Assembly: GCF_001854765.1 (NCBI RefSeq)
Contig: NZ_LJJE01000022.1
Coordinates: forward strand, 1-64,000
Length of the DNA stretch: 64,000 bases
Direction: 5' to 3'
From: Vibrio sonorensis
Lineage (GTDB): Bacteria; Pseudomonadota; Gammaproteobacteria; Enterobacterales; Vibrionaceae
Shown here: positions 17,654 to 27,165 of the stretch, one piece after another
Numbering within the stretch: position 1 is the first letter of the stretch
Layout of the letters: the number at the start of each line of letters is the position of its first letter
The notes under the pieces: model-generated
The model's input: the letters and a program-made list of their open reading frames with translations, nothing else
Database searches by the model: none
Told to the model about the DNA's origin: nothing
Position numbers and translations under genes: made by a program

Positions 17654-18513
17654 ATGGAAGTTAAGGTTTATCGAGTTCTCTCATTTGTAGATAACGAATC
17701 CGGAGGTAACGGGGCTGGCGTGGTCTTAAATGCTGACAGGTTAACCGATCAGCAAAAGCAGGTGATCGCAGCGAAAGTTGGATATTCCGAAACCGCGTTT
17801 GTGAGTGCTGATCCTAAAGTAGACTTCCATGTCACCTTCTTTACACCAACAGAAGAAGTGGACTTTTGCGGTCACGCGACACTCGCTGTTTTTTCCGTTT
17901 TGTCTCAGCAACAGGTCATCAATGACGGGTTATACGTTCAGCGCACTAAAGCTGGAGAGTTGGGTGTGTCCGTAAAGGATGCTACGTCGTTATGGATCAG
18001 ACTACGCCAGAGTTTTTTGGAAGTATCCCTTCTAGTGAAGTCGCCGATGCCTTGGGAATAGAGACGGCTCTGATTGATCAGACCGATTTACCAGTAGAAA
18101 AGATCAGCACGGGCCTTGCAGATATTATTGTACCTGTTCCCAAGGGGGTGCTTGATAGGCTAACGCCTAATATGGATAAGGTCGCGGTGGTCAGTAAACG
18201 GTATAACGCGATTGGTTTTCACGTATTTGAACTCAATAACGAAGAAAACACAGCGACAGCCAGTTGCCGCAACTTTGCGCCAGCGTTTGGAATTGATGAA
18301 GAGTGTGCCACGGGCAGTGCAAGCGGTGCGTTGGCTTGTTACCTATGGCGCTTTATACCAGAAATTGGCAACCAGTTTACTTTTGAACAGGGTAGAGCAA
18401 TGGGGGAGACCTCTGCAATATTTGTCAACCTTGAGTCAGACGGCAAAGCTATTCAAAGCGTAAAAGTTGGCGGCGTCGCTAAGATTATCGATTCTGCTAG
18501 CTACATTAACTAA
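17654..18513 (+). CDS. PhzF-family isomerase/epimerase-like protein (one frameshift)
   Basis: Two frames join into a PhzF-like protein of about 286 residues. The first half has 'FVDNESGGNGAGVVL', 'KVGYSETAFVS' with the conserved glutamate, and 'FFTPTEEVDFCGHATLAVF'. The second half has 'NFAPAFGIDEECATGSASGAL', the mirrored family signature. Adding one G at about 17989-17990 (TCGT to TCGGT) joins them as 'TSVMDQTTPEFFG'. PhzF proteins have a duplicated diaminopimelate-epimerase fold and often catalyse hydrogen shifts; most chromosomal members such as YddE have no known substrate, and nothing here suggests phenazine synthesis. The gene lies after the suf operon but is separated from it by 96 bases. 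Confidence 0.75.
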
Positions 18514-19284
18514 ACATCTCTTATTGACGCTTTCTCAAAGTGTACGTTTATTTTTTTCGGATTGGTTAGCTGCTTTCGCTCGCCGCTAATCTAAAAGAGA
18601 AGATGCGGCAGAACGGTCGGTAATTAGGCAGTTGTTTACGATGGGAAATGAGTGAATAGCGCAATGATTTTTGTGACAGGTATTTAATTGATTAATACCT
18701 AATCAGATCAAAAAGTGCGTTAGCAAAAGTAGGTATACTAACCCGTAAATCATACTTTACAAACTTTGAGACAGTGCTGGGTTGTTAACCAAACCGCTAC
18801 ATCACTCATGTTAAATCTAACTGATAGTTCTAATACTCTTGTATATATGATGTGGTGATGACGTTCACAATTTTCTACGGTTTAGCAGAACAAAGTGGTT
18901 AAACGTTAGCTAGTCGGCATAACAGATGTTAATTTTTTCGCACAATACTCAGCATAAGATGCTACGAAAAAGTGTCTTATTAGAGGATTTGGGACTTCGG
19001 CCTATCGGCCAGAGTTATCTTAATTGAATGAACTAGAAGTTTATCAAACATTAGATAATTATACCAGATCGATATGGATTCCCTAGTGGAATCCTATTTT
19101 TTGGTACATTTTTATGGCAAATTAATTCGATGATTGCTAATGTGTGCCGCAATCTTTGTGAGGATTTAGACTTTTGTGCTTAGTTTTTGCACGAGTTCGC
19201 TTTAATTAGCACATGATCGCACTTTCCGTTCTAGTGCCTCACAAGGAAGTCATGGATGCAAAATAAAAACTTGGAGTTTTACGC
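18514..19284. other. Long intergenic region and oppA leader
   Basis: These 771 bases between the PhzF gene and oppA contain no credible coding frame. Small hairpins occur (for example GGCC-TATC-GGCC near 19010) and a terminator-like hairpin sits at 19076-19102. The last 40 bases contain CACAAGGAAG and a GGAG ribosome site before oppA. In enterobacteria the oppA leader is a small-RNA target; whether that applies here is not shown by sequence. Confidence 0.5.
19076..19102 (+). terminator. Terminator-like hairpin about 180 bases upstream of oppA
   Basis: GGATTCC (19076-19082), loop CTAGT, GGAATCC (19088-19094) is followed by TATTTTTT. It could attenuate oppA transcription from an upstream start, or end an independent short RNA in this gap. 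Confidence 0.5.
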
Positions 19285-20958
19285 ATGTACAAAAACAAGA
19301 TTACACGCGCTCTTCTTATGGGTGCGGGCCTGTCACTTGCTTTAGCCGGATGTGGTGACAAACCGGCAGAAAAACAAGCAACTCAACCAGCACCTCAACC
19401 TGAAGCTAAAAAAGAAGAATCTTCAAACAAGCTAGCAGAAGTTCAAGAGCTAGTGCGCGGTAATGGTGCCGAAGTTGCAACTATCGACCCACACAAGTCA
19501 CAGGGTGTATCTGAATCTCACGTTATTCGTGACCTTTTGGAAGGTCTAGTTAACCAAGATGCTGATGGTAATACTATTCCAGGTGTTGCTACGCATTGGG
19601 AAACAACAGACAACACAAGCTTTACATTCCACCTTCGCAAAGACGCTATCTGGTCAAACGGCGACCCAGTAACAGCGCACGACTTTGTTTTCAGCTTTAA
19701 GCGTGCTGTTGATCCTGCTACTGCTTCTCCATACTCGTGGTACCTAGAGTACTCGAAGATGAAGAATGCTAAAGCGATCATCGCGGGTGAAGCTGATAAA
19801 GAAACATTAGGTGTGAAAGCGATTGACGATCACACTCTACAGATCGACCTAGAATCAGCGGTTCCTTACTTCGTAATGATGATGGGCCACACTACGGTTA
19901 AACCTGTACACCAAGCAACAGTTGAGAAGCATGGCGATCAGTGGACTAAGCCAGGTAACTTTGTTGGTAACGGTGCTTACGTTGTTGACAACTGGGTAGT
20001 GAACGAGCGTCTAGTACTTAAGCGTAACGAAAAGTACTGGGACAACGAAAACACTACGTTGAACAAGGTAACTTTCCTACCTATCGAAAACCAAGTCGCT
20101 GAAATGAACCGCTTCCTAGCTGGTGAAATTGACTTTACTTACGAGCTGCCAAACGAGCACTACAAGCGTCTTAAGAGTGAACACCCAGAGTCGCTATCTA
20201 TCGTTGGTAACCTATGTACTTACTACTACATCTTCAACACTAAGAAAAAGCCGTTTGACGATGTACGAGTTCGTAAAGCTATCTCTTACGCGATTGACCG
20301 TAACATCGTATCTGATGCGATCCTAGGTCAAGGCCAGAAACCTGCTTACTTCCTAACTCCTGAAATTACCGCGGGCTTCAACCCAGAAACGCCAGAATAC
20401 GGTAAACTTTCTCAGGCTGAGCGTGATGCGCAGGCAGCTAAGCTTCTTGAAGAAGCGGGCTTCGGTAAAGATAACCCACTGAAGTTCACTCTGCTTTACA
20501 ACACGTCTGAAAACCACAAGAAAATTGCTGTAGCACTAGGTTCAATGTGGAAGAAGACACTAGGTCTTGACGTTACTCTAGAAAACCAAGAGTGGAAGAC
20601 TTACCTATCAACGAAAGACTCAGGTAACTTCGAAGTTGCTCGTGCTGGTTGGTGTGGTGACTACAACGAAGCTTCTTCGTTCCTAACTCTTATGAAGAGT
20701 AACAACACCACTGGCGGTATCCACTATGATAGCGCTGAATACGACGCGATCATGGCGAAAGCACTGACATCTACTTCTGAAGAAGAGCGTACTAAGCTTT
20801 ACCTAGAAGCAGAACAGTTGCTAGCGAAAGATATGCCACTAGCGCCTATCTACCAGTACGTTAAAGCACGTCTACTATCTCCTAAAGTGGGTGGCTTCCC
20901 AGCGAACAACCCAGAAGAAAAGATCTTCTCTAAAGATCTTTATATGAAAGCTGAGTAA
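19285..20958 (+). CDS. oppA: OppA, oligopeptide-binding lipoprotein
   Basis: This 557-residue solute-binding protein of the peptide (SBP_bac_5) family has a lipoprotein signal (LALAGCGDK; acylated cysteine about residue 23), an acidic/proline-rich linker to about residue 50, then the two-lobed domain starting 'ELVRGNGAEVATIDPHKSQG' and including 'FTFHLRKDAIWSNGDPVTAHDFVFSFKRAVDP'. It captures oligopeptides in the periplasm for OppBCDF. Codon use is strongly biased (GGT, CGT, AAC, CTA), as expected for a highly expressed gene. A stable hairpin after the stop separates it from oppB and probably makes oppA mRNA more abundant than the rest of the operon. Confidence 0.95.
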   Translation: MYKNKITRALLMGAGLSLALAGCGDKPAEKQATQPAPQPEAKKEESSNKLAEVQELVRGNGAEVATIDPHKSQGVSESHVIRDLLEGLVNQDADGNTIPGVATHWETTDNTSFTFHLRKDAIWSNGDPVTAHDFVFSFKRAVDPATASPYSWYLEYSKMKNAKAIIAGEADKETLGVKAIDDHTLQIDLESAVPYFVMMMGHTTVKPVHQATVEKHGDQWTKPGNFVGNGAYVVDNWVVNERLVLKRNEKYWDNENTTLNKVTFLPIENQVAEMNRFLAGEIDFTYELPNEHYKRLKSEHPESLSIVGNLCTYYYIFNTKKKPFDDVRVRKAISYAIDRNIVSDAILGQGQKPAYFLTPEITAGFNPETPEYGKLSQAERDAQAAKLLEEAGFGKDNPLKFTLLYNTSENHKKIAVALGSMWKKTLGLDVTLENQEWKTYLSTKDSGNFEVARAGWCGDYNEASSFLTLMKSNNTTGGIHYDSAEYDAIMAKALTSTSEEERTKLYLEAEQLLAKDMPLAPIYQYVKARLLSPKVGGFPANNPEEKIFSKDLYMKAE

Positions 20959-20988
20959 TCAACTAAGCTGATAAAACAATAAATAATA

Positions 20989-21022
20989 CAGACACTGCAC
21001 GCAATTTTGCGTGCAGCGTCTG
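20989..21022 (+). terminator. Intra-operon hairpin between oppA and oppB
   Basis: Bases from CAGAC-A-CTGCACGCAA to TTGCGTGCAG-C-GTCTG form a long GC-rich stem with a single internal mismatch. Only a weak T run follows (21029-21033). Such hairpins protect upstream mRNA or cause partial termination, giving more OppA than transporter subunits. Confidence 0.75.
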
Positions 21023-21061
21023 CCTGTATTTTTAAATGTCACAGACTGAAAGAGTGAGTTT

Positions 21062-21981
21062 ATGCTTAAATTCATCGCTAAACGGATATTAGAAGCAATT
21101 CCAACCATGTTGGTATTGATCACGGTATCTTTCTTTCTCATGCGCTTTGCACCGGGTAACCCGTTTTCGACAGAGCGTCCATTACCGCCAGAAGTTATGG
21201 CGAACATCGAAGCTAAATACGGTTTGGATAAACCAGTATCTGAACAGTACTTCACCTACTTACTTAACGTAATGAAAGGTGACTTCGGTCCTTCGTTCAA
21301 GTACCTCGACTACAGTGTTAACGAGCTTATCGCCGTTGCTTTACCTGTATCGGCTAAGGTTGCTTTATCGCCTTTATCTTTACGGTACTGATGGGGGTCA
21401 CGGTCGGAACCATAGCGGCCTTGAAGCAGAACACATGGATAGACTACACCATAATGTCTACCGCCATGTTGGGGGTTGTTCTGCCGTCTTTTGTGCTTGC
21501 CCCAACACTGATCTACATATTCTCGATATCCTTGGGTTGGTTCCCCGCCGGTGGCTGGCTCGACGGTTCGTTTAAATACTTGTTCTTACCTGTTATTGGT
21601 ATGTCGCTGCTTTATGTCGCAACCTTTGCGCGTATCACTCGTGGTTCGATGATTGAAACGTTAAACAGTAACTTTATCCGCACGGCCAGAGCAAAAGGTT
21701 TGAGCTACCGTTACATCGTAATTAAGCACGCGCTTAAGCCAGCTCTGCTACCTGTGGTTTCCTATATGGGGCCAGCATTCGTGGGTATCATTACTGGTTC
21801 GGTTGTTATCGAGACCATCTTTGGCCTGCCGGGCATCGGTAAGCTGTTTGTAAATGCAGCCTTTAACCGAGACTATTCACTGGTAATGGGTGTCACCATA
21901 CTGATTGGTTTCCTATTTATCCTTTTCAACGCGATCGTCGATATCTTGCTTGCGATGATTGATCCTAAGATTCGCTACTAA
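21062..21981 (+). CDS. oppB: OppB, oligopeptide ABC transporter permease (one frameshift)
   Basis: Two overlapping frames (21062-21391 and 21391-21981) form one permease. Adding a T to the TTT at about 21364-21366 gives 'AKVAFIAFIFTVLMGVTVGTIAAL' and a protein of 306 residues, the usual OppB length. It has six transmembrane helices and the EAA coupling motif region 'FIRTARAKGLSYRYIVIKHALKPALLP' that contacts OppD/OppF. A gene disabled in the middle of an intact operon is unlikely, so I treat the break as a sequence error. Bases 21038-21050 in its leader can pair with the opp 3' UTR (see the OppZ candidate). Confidence 0.88.
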
Positions 21982-21996
21982 CAAGGAAGTGTGGTT

Positions 21997-22899
21997 ATGT
22001 TAACGAAAAAAGAGAATCTGGAAGCGGTTGAGAAGTTTTCCCAGAACCTAGAAATCGAAGGTCGTAGCCTTTGGCAAGATGCGCGTATTCGATTTATGCG
22101 CAACAAAGCAGCGATGGTAAGTTTGTGCATCCTGTTTGTGATGACCCTTGCGGTAATTCTTTTACCAATGCTTGCACAATACACCTACGACGAAACTGAC
22201 TGGTATGCTATGCATGCCGCGCCTAGTGCTTCACACTGGTTTGGTACGGACAGCTTAGGTCGCGACCTTTATGTACGTACATTAATTGGTGGCCGTATCT
22301 CCCTAATGGTGGGTGTAATGGGTGCCTTTGTCGCGGTGATCATCGGTACGCTTTACGGTGCAGCCTCTGGCTTTATCGGTGGTCGTACTGACCGCATTAT
22401 GATGCGTATCCTCGAAATTCTTTACGCTGTACCATTTATGTTCCTAGTGATCGTACTAGTAACCTTCTTTGGTCGAAACATCGTCCTTATCTTCGTTGCT
22501 ATCGGTGCGATAGCGTGGCTTGATATGGCGCGTATTGTTCGAGGGCAGACCTTAAGTCTGCGCAGTAAAGAATTTATCGAAGCGGCACACGTTTGTGGTG
22601 TAAGTAAATGGAATATCATTACTCGCCATATCGTGCCAAACGTTTTGGGTATTGTTGCGGTTTACTCAACCCTACTAATCCCGAGTATGATTCTGATTGA
22701 ATCCTTCCTATCTTTCCTCGGTCTTGGTGTTCAAGAGCCAATGACAAGTTGGGGCGCGCTTCTTCAAGAAGGTGCTCAGACCATGGAAGTTGCCATTTGG
22801 CAGCTGGCATTCCCAGCTATATTTATGGTAGTTACCCTGTTCTGCTTCAACTATGTCGGCGATGGTATGCGCGATGCGCTTGACCCTAAAGACAGATAA
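21997..22899 (+). CDS. oppC: OppC, oligopeptide ABC transporter permease
   Basis: This permease of 300 residues has an N-terminal cytosolic segment, then six predicted helices and the coupling loop 'RSKEFIEAAHVCGVSKWNIITRHIVPN' (EAA motif). It pairs with OppB in the inner membrane. I chose the ATG at 21997, seven bases after AAGGAAG. The alternative GTG at 21991 sits too close to that ribosome site. It begins 15 bases after oppB and is followed by oppD after a short AT-rich gap with an AAGGAAG site. Confidence 0.93.
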   Translation: MLTKKENLEAVEKFSQNLEIEGRSLWQDARIRFMRNKAAMVSLCILFVMTLAVILLPMLAQYTYDETDWYAMHAAPSASHWFGTDSLGRDLYVRTLIGGRISLMVGVMGAFVAVIIGTLYGAASGFIGGRTDRIMMRILEILYAVPFMFLVIVLVTFFGRNIVLIFVAIGAIAWLDMARIVRGQTLSLRSKEFIEAAHVCGVSKWNIITRHIVPNVLGIVAVYSTLLIPSMILIESFLSFLGLGVQEPMTSWGALLQEGAQTMEVAIWQLAFPAIFMVVTLFCFNYVGDGMRDALDPKDR

Positions 22900-22945
22900 T
22901 AAAAAGAATATAAAAAATTAAATCTTTAAAAAGATTAAGGAAGCA

Positions 22946-23920
22946 ATGATGAGCTTATTAGATGTCAAAGATCTGAGGGTCGAATTTACCACGCAAGATG
23001 GTATCGTCACCGCAGTAAACGATTTAAACTTCTCACTTAATCAAGGTGAGACATTAGGTATTGTGGGTGAATCTGGTTCGGGTAAATCCCAAACCGTATT
23101 CGCACTAATGGGTCTTCTCGCCAAAAACGGTAAGATCTCAGGTAGCGCTAAATTTGAAGGTAAAGAGATCCTTAACCTCAAAGAAAAAGAGCTAAACCGA
23201 GTTCGCGCCGAACAAATTGCGATGATTTTCCAAGACCCAATGACTTCGCTTAACCCTTATATGAAGGTAAGCGATCAGCTAATGGAAGTGTTAATGCTGC
23301 ACAAAGGCTTGGGCAAAGCGGAAGCTTTTGAAGAGTCCGTGCGCATGCTTGAAGCGGTAAAAATTCCAGAAGCCCGCAAGCGTATCACTATGTATCCGCA
23401 CGAGTTTTCAGGCGGTATGCGTCAGCGCGTTATGATTGCAATGGCGCTGCTATGCCGTCCTAAACTCCTTATCGCTGATGAACCGACTACTGCGCTGGAC
23501 GTAACCGTTCAAGCTCAGATCATGGATTTGTTGAACGAGCTAAAAGACGAATTCAATACGGCAATCATTATGATTACCCATGATCTAGGGGTGGTCGCTG
23601 GTTCATGTGACAAAGTGTTGGTTATGTACGCGGGTCGCACAATGGAATACGGCACCGTAGATGAAATTTTCTACAATCCTAGCCATCCATATGCAGAAGG
23701 TCTGCTAAAAGCAATCCCGCGTTTGGATACGGAAGGGGAAATCCTTCCAACTATCCCAGGCAACCCACCAAACCTATTGCGTTTGCCACCGGGCTGTCCT
23801 TATCAGGAGCGCTGTCACCGTGTGACGGATCGCTGTAAGAGTGAAGCACCGATCCTTACTCCGTTTGGAGAAGGTCGTCAACGTGCTTGTTTTTCTGATT
23901 GGGAGGCTTGGACCAAATGA
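22946..23920 (+). CDS. oppD: OppD, oligopeptide transporter ATPase
   Basis: This 324-residue ABC ATPase has Walker A 'GESGSGKSQ', Q-loop '[11 protein letters not shown]', signature 'FSGGMRQRV', Walker B '[12 protein letters not shown]' and H-loop 'MITHDLGVV'. The C-terminal oligopeptide/dipeptide extension has clustered cysteines ('[15 protein letters not shown]') that in relatives bind an Fe-S cluster. Two ATG codons stand in tandem at 22946 and 22949; the second has the more usual spacing from AAGGAAG. It shares four bases (ATGA) with oppF. Confidence 0.94.
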   Translation: MMSLLDVKDLRVEFTTQDGIVTAVNDLNFSLNQGETLGIVGESGSGKSQTVFALMGLLAKNGKISGSAKFEGKEILNLKEKELNRVRAEQIAMIFQDPMTSLNPYMKVSDQLMEVLMLHKGLGKAEAFEESVRMLEAVKIPEARKRITMYPHEFSGGMRQRVMIAMALLCRPKLLIADEPTTALDVTVQAQIMDLLNELKDEFNTAIIMITHDLGVVAGSCDKVLVMYAGRTMEYGTVDEIFYNPSHPYAEGLLKAIPRLDTEGEILPTIPGNPPNLLRLPPGCPYQERCHRVTDRCKSEAPILTPFGEGRQRACFSDWEAWTK

Positions 23921-24909
23921 GTACCGATAAAAAAGTAATCTTGGATGTTAAAGATCTCAAAGTACACTTTAGCATTGCGGCAAAATCGGCTTGGCCTTGG
24001 ACTAAGCCATCCAACCTAAAAGCGGTAGACGGCGTTAACATCCGTCTATACGAAGGTGAAACTTTGGGCGTTGTAGGTGAGTCGGGTTGCGGTAAATCAA
24101 CGTTTGCTCGCGCTATCATCGGCCTTGTTGAAGCGACTGATGGTGAAGTTGTATGGCTAGGCCAAGACGTCACTAAGATGGAAGAGGTTCAACGTCGCGA
24201 AACTCGCAAAGATATGCAGATGATTTTCCAAGATCCTCTTGCATCGCTTAACCCGCGTATGACAGTGGGCGATATCATTGCTGAGCCGCTGAAAACCTTC
24301 TATCCAGAACTGAGCAAAGACGAAGTGCGCTCGAGAGTTAAAGAGATGATGGCTAAAGTTGGTCTGCTTCCAAACGTCATCAACCGTTATCCTCATGAGT
24401 TCTCTGGTGGTCAGTGCCAGCGTATTGGTATTGCTCGTGCTTTGATTCTTCGTCCTAAAATGATCATCTGTGACGAGCCAGTATCGGCGCTAGACGTATC
24501 GATTCAGGCTCAGGTGGTAAACCTACTGAAAGAGATTCAAAAAGAACTGGGTCTGTCGCTAGTCTTTATTGCCCATGACCTTTCAGTGGTAAAACATATC
24601 TCTGATCGCGTATTGGTAATGTACTTAGGTAACGCGGTAGAAATGGGTGAAGCTGAAGCCTTGTTTGCCGAACCTAAGCACCCATACACACGCGCCTTGA
24701 TGTCCGCTGTGCCTATTCCTGATCCGAATATCGAGCGCAAAAAGACCATTGAGATGTTAGAAGGCGATTTACCATCACCAATTAACCCACCGTCGGGCTG
24801 TGTATTCCGTACGCGTTGCCCTATGGCAACCGAATCGTGTGCTCAAGAGAAGCCGCGAATTCAGGGTGATGACGTTCACGCCGTATCTTGTCTACATGTG
24901 AATGTTTAA
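23917..24909 (+). CDS. oppF: OppF, oligopeptide transporter ATPase
   Basis: This ABC ATPase of about 330 residues has Walker A 'GESGCGKST', '[15 protein letters not shown]', signature '[15 protein letters not shown]', Walker B '[12 protein letters not shown]', and a C-terminal cysteine-rich extension ('[15 protein letters not shown]'). It partners OppD to power OppBC. The ATG at 23917 overlaps the oppD stop as ATGA; an in-frame TTG six codons earlier is less likely. The 3' UTR that follows resembles the Vibrio OppZ small RNA. Confidence 0.94.
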   Translation: MSTDKKVILDVKDLKVHFSIAAKSAWPWTKPSNLKAVDGVNIRLYEGETLGVVGESGCGKSTFARAIIGLVEATDGEVVWLGQDVTKMEEVQRRETRKDMQMIFQDPLASLNPRMTVGDIIAEPLKTFYPELSKDEVRSRVKEMMAKVGLLPNVINRYPHEFSGGQCQRIGIARALILRPKMIICDEPVSALDVSIQAQVVNLLKEIQKELGLSLVFIAHDLSVVKHISDRVLVMYLGNAVEMGEAEALFAEPKHPYTRALMSAVPIPDPNIERKKTIEMLEGDLPSPINPPSGCVFRTRCPMATESCAQEKPRIQGDDVHAVSCLHVNV

Positions 24910-24967
24910 GTCATTCAGCCTGTGACGGGCTTAAGCGCGGCTTCTGAAAAGGGTCGCGCTTTTTTTA
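24910..24967 (+). ncRNA. oppZ: OppZ-like 3' UTR-derived small RNA with the opp operon terminator
   Basis: Right after the oppF stop lies a short sequence ending in an intrinsic terminator: stem AGCGCG (24934-24939) and CGCGCT (24955-24960), then seven Ts. In Vibrio cholerae this position yields OppZ, an RNase E-released small RNA that base-pairs at oppB and lowers oppBCDF expression. Here TTCAGCCTGTGAC (24914-24926) is complementary to GTCACAGACTGAA (21038-21050), just before the oppB ribosome site, with 12 of 13 pairs. The terminator and pairing are seen directly; the processing is inferred. The exact 5' end is unknown. Confidence 0.7.
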
Positions 24968-25125
24968 TTTATGTATTGTTCCACGTAATCAGGTTTAGTC
25001 GTTCAAATAATTTGAATAAGACTAGCAAAACTCCCTACTTATCTGATTATTGCCAATCGATATACTTTGGTTATCAAAGCTCGAAAGCGAGTAACAAATA
25101 GAGTAATACGCGAGAGGGGATCATC

Positions 25126-26076
25126 ATGGGTAAATTAGTAGAAGGTGTATGGCACGACGTCTGGTACGACACTAAGTCTAGTGGTGGCAAATTTGTTCGC
25201 GAAGACGCTGGCTTTCGCAACTGGATTCGAAACCTGCCTGACGCGCAATTTCAACCTGAATCAGGGCGTTACCACCTTTACGTTTCTCTTGCCTGTCCAT
25301 GGGCACACCGCACGCTCATATTCCGTCATTTAAAAGGTTTGGAAAAGCATATTGACGTAACAGTAGTTTGCCCCGATATGCTTGGCGAAGGTTGGGAGCT
25401 AGGCTTACCAGAGCCGCTGTTTGGTCATACGCGTATGCATCAAATCTATACTCAGGCTAAACCTGATTATACTGGTCGCGTGACGGTTCCTGTCCTGTGG
25501 GACAAAAAAACCAACACGATTGTTAGCAATGAGTCTTCAGAAATCATTCGCATGTTTAACTCAGAGTTTAATGATTTGACAGGTAATCGCGACGACTACT
25601 ACCCCCATGCTCTGCAATCTCGCGTCGATGAGTGGAATGAATTTATCTATCCTAACATCAACAATGGCGTGTATCGCTGCGGGTTTGCCACTACGCAAGA
25701 AGCGTATGAGCAAGCGTATGAATCTCTGTTTTCCGCGCTGGATAAGATTGATGCTCACTTGGCTACTAGTCGCTACTTAGCGGGTAATCAGATCACCGAA
25801 GCGGATTGGCGCTTGTTTACCACTCTAATCCGTTTTGATGCCGTTTATGTTGGTCACTTTAAGTGCAATAAAAAGCGCATTACTGACTACGCCAATATCC
25901 AAGGCTACCTAAAAGAGTTGTATCAGGTGGACGGTATTGCCGAAACGACAGACTTTTACCACATTAAACGCCACTACTACTTTAGCCACACGGGTATTAA
26001 TCCCACTCAGGTAGTTCCGGTTGGACCCGAGCTCGACTTGACTTCAGACCACGGCCGCGACGCCATTACACAATAA
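25126..26076 (+). CDS. yqjG: Glutathionyl-hydroquinone reductase, YqjG-type glutathione transferase
   Basis: This 316-residue xi-class glutathione transferase has the catalytic cysteine C57 in 'SLACPWAHRTLIFRHLKGLE', 'VPVLWDKKTNTIVSNESSEIIRMFN' for glutathione binding and the C-terminal helical domain with 'YRCGFATTQEAYEQAY' and 'RYLAGNQITEADWRLFTTLIRFD'. It removes glutathione from glutathionyl-hydroquinones in the cytosol. Length and motifs agree with the family throughout. It stands alone after the opp terminator. Its 3' end overlaps the convergent diguanylate cyclase gene by 11 bases. Confidence 0.92.
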   Translation: MGKLVEGVWHDVWYDTKSSGGKFVREDAGFRNWIRNLPDAQFQPESGRYHLYVSLACPWAHRTLIFRHLKGLEKHIDVTVVCPDMLGEGWELGLPEPLFGHTRMHQIYTQAKPDYTGRVTVPVLWDKKTNTIVSNESSEIIRMFNSEFNDLTGNRDDYYPHALQSRVDEWNEFIYPNINNGVYRCGFATTQEAYEQAYESLFSALDKIDAHLATSRYLAGNQITEADWRLFTTLIRFDAVYVGHFKCNKKRITDYANIQGYLKELYQVDGIAETTDFYHIKRHYYFSHTGINPTQVVPVGPELDLTSDHGRDAITQ

Positions 26077-27073
26077 GTATTCGATTCCTACCCTCGTCTT
26101 TTGCTTGGTACAGGGCAGTATCTGTTTGGCTGAGGGTAGGATCTATTTGGCTGTTGAGCACATTCTGAGCCAATCGGTGCAAGCCGCCACTCATGGTCAC
26201 TTTAATCGTGTCATCGGCAACGTCTATCTGATTGTCTGCAATGGTTTTTCGGATCTCTTCGGCGACGTGATAGGCCTCAGTAACCGTGTAGGCAGAATAG
26301 ACTAAGCAAAACTCCTCTCCACCGATCCTGTAGACCTGTTGGTTGCCGACCACTTGCTGCATCAAACTGACCACTTCACGCAGAACTTTGTCCCCGATGG
26401 CATGGCCGTAGGTATCATTGATGGCTTTGAAGTGGTCTAGGTCAATATGGAGCAAATAGTGCGGTTGCCCTAAGTAACGACCAGAGTTGAAATCACTTTC
26501 CAACGCCAATCGATTTTTTGCTCCGGTTAGAGAGTCGCTCAGAGCCGCCTGACGGAACTTTTTAAGAATTGTGGTTCGTATGTCTTCATAAACAAAAGAA
26601 ATCGCCCATATCACGGTGTAGGGCAGGATATAGTTGAAGACAGAGTGTTGCATTCCGCGTATCGGATTCTGATAGTCAACGATAAGCAAAATACTAATGA
26701 TCAGATAGATCGCTGAAAACAGAGCGCCTAGATAGCGATTAAAAAGTATGTGATAGATTGGAGGGAAGCAAAACGACCAAAAGATAATAACCGTAAAGGT
26801 TTGGGCCACTGCTAAACTAAACAGAATAATAAAGCTCAAACCAAAAATGAGCAATGAGGCATACCACTTCTTGTAGTCATTCTCTTGAATTTTGCTATAG
26901 ATGTAGATGCAAACCAGACAGTAAGCTAAGTCGATAAATCCAAATAATAGCTCGTCCCACACGAAAAAGTTGACCAAGGTAAATCCGCCAGCAACGAGTG
27001 CCAATAAAAGACTGGTTGCCTTGACCACATGCATTTGAAGATGGGTATGACCATCATCTAGATAAAACGACAT
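26066..27073 (-). CDS. Membrane diguanylate cyclase (GGDEF domain)
   Basis: This 335-residue protein has about six N-terminal transmembrane helices (roughly residues 18-165) and a C-terminal GGDEF domain (about 170-335). The active-site motif is GGEEF ('RIGGEEFCLVY'), which is catalytic in most cases, and 'DLDHFKAINDTYGHAIGDKVL' supplies metal and GTP binding. The inhibitory I-site (RxxD five residues before GGEEF) is absent: those positions read VGNQ. The cyclase should therefore lack feedback inhibition by c-di-GMP at that site. There is no EAL domain. The signal sensed by the membrane part is unknown. Confidence 0.88.
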   Translation of the reverse strand: MSFYLDDGHTHLQMHVVKATSLLLALVAGGFTLVNFFVWDELLFGFIDLAYCLVCIYIYSKIQENDYKKWYASLLIFGLSFIILFSLAVAQTFTVIIFWSFCFPPIYHILFNRYLGALFSAIYLIISILLIVDYQNPIRGMQHSVFNYILPYTVIWAISFVYEDIRTTILKKFRQAALSDSLTGAKNRLALESDFNSGRYLGQPHYLLHIDLDHFKAINDTYGHAIGDKVLREVVSLMQQVVGNQQVYRIGGEEFCLVYSAYTVTEAYHVAEEIRKTIADNQIDVADDTIKVTMSGGLHRLAQNVLNSQIDPTLSQTDTALYQAKDEGRNRILIV

Positions 27074-27116
27074 CAGGAAGCCTACGATGATAAGTTTATC
27101 TATAAGTCTAGCAGCA

Positions 27117-27148
27117 TAAAAAAACCGCAGCCTAATGACTGCGGTTTA
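27117..27148 (-). terminator. Terminator of ackA-pta
   Basis: The stem AAACCGCAG (27122-27130) / CTGCGGTTT (27139-27147), read on the minus strand, is followed by a T run (As at 27117-27123 on the plus strand). It lies 19 bases past the pta stop. Confidence 0.85.
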
Positions 27149-27165
27149 CTTTTCATTTTAAAGGC

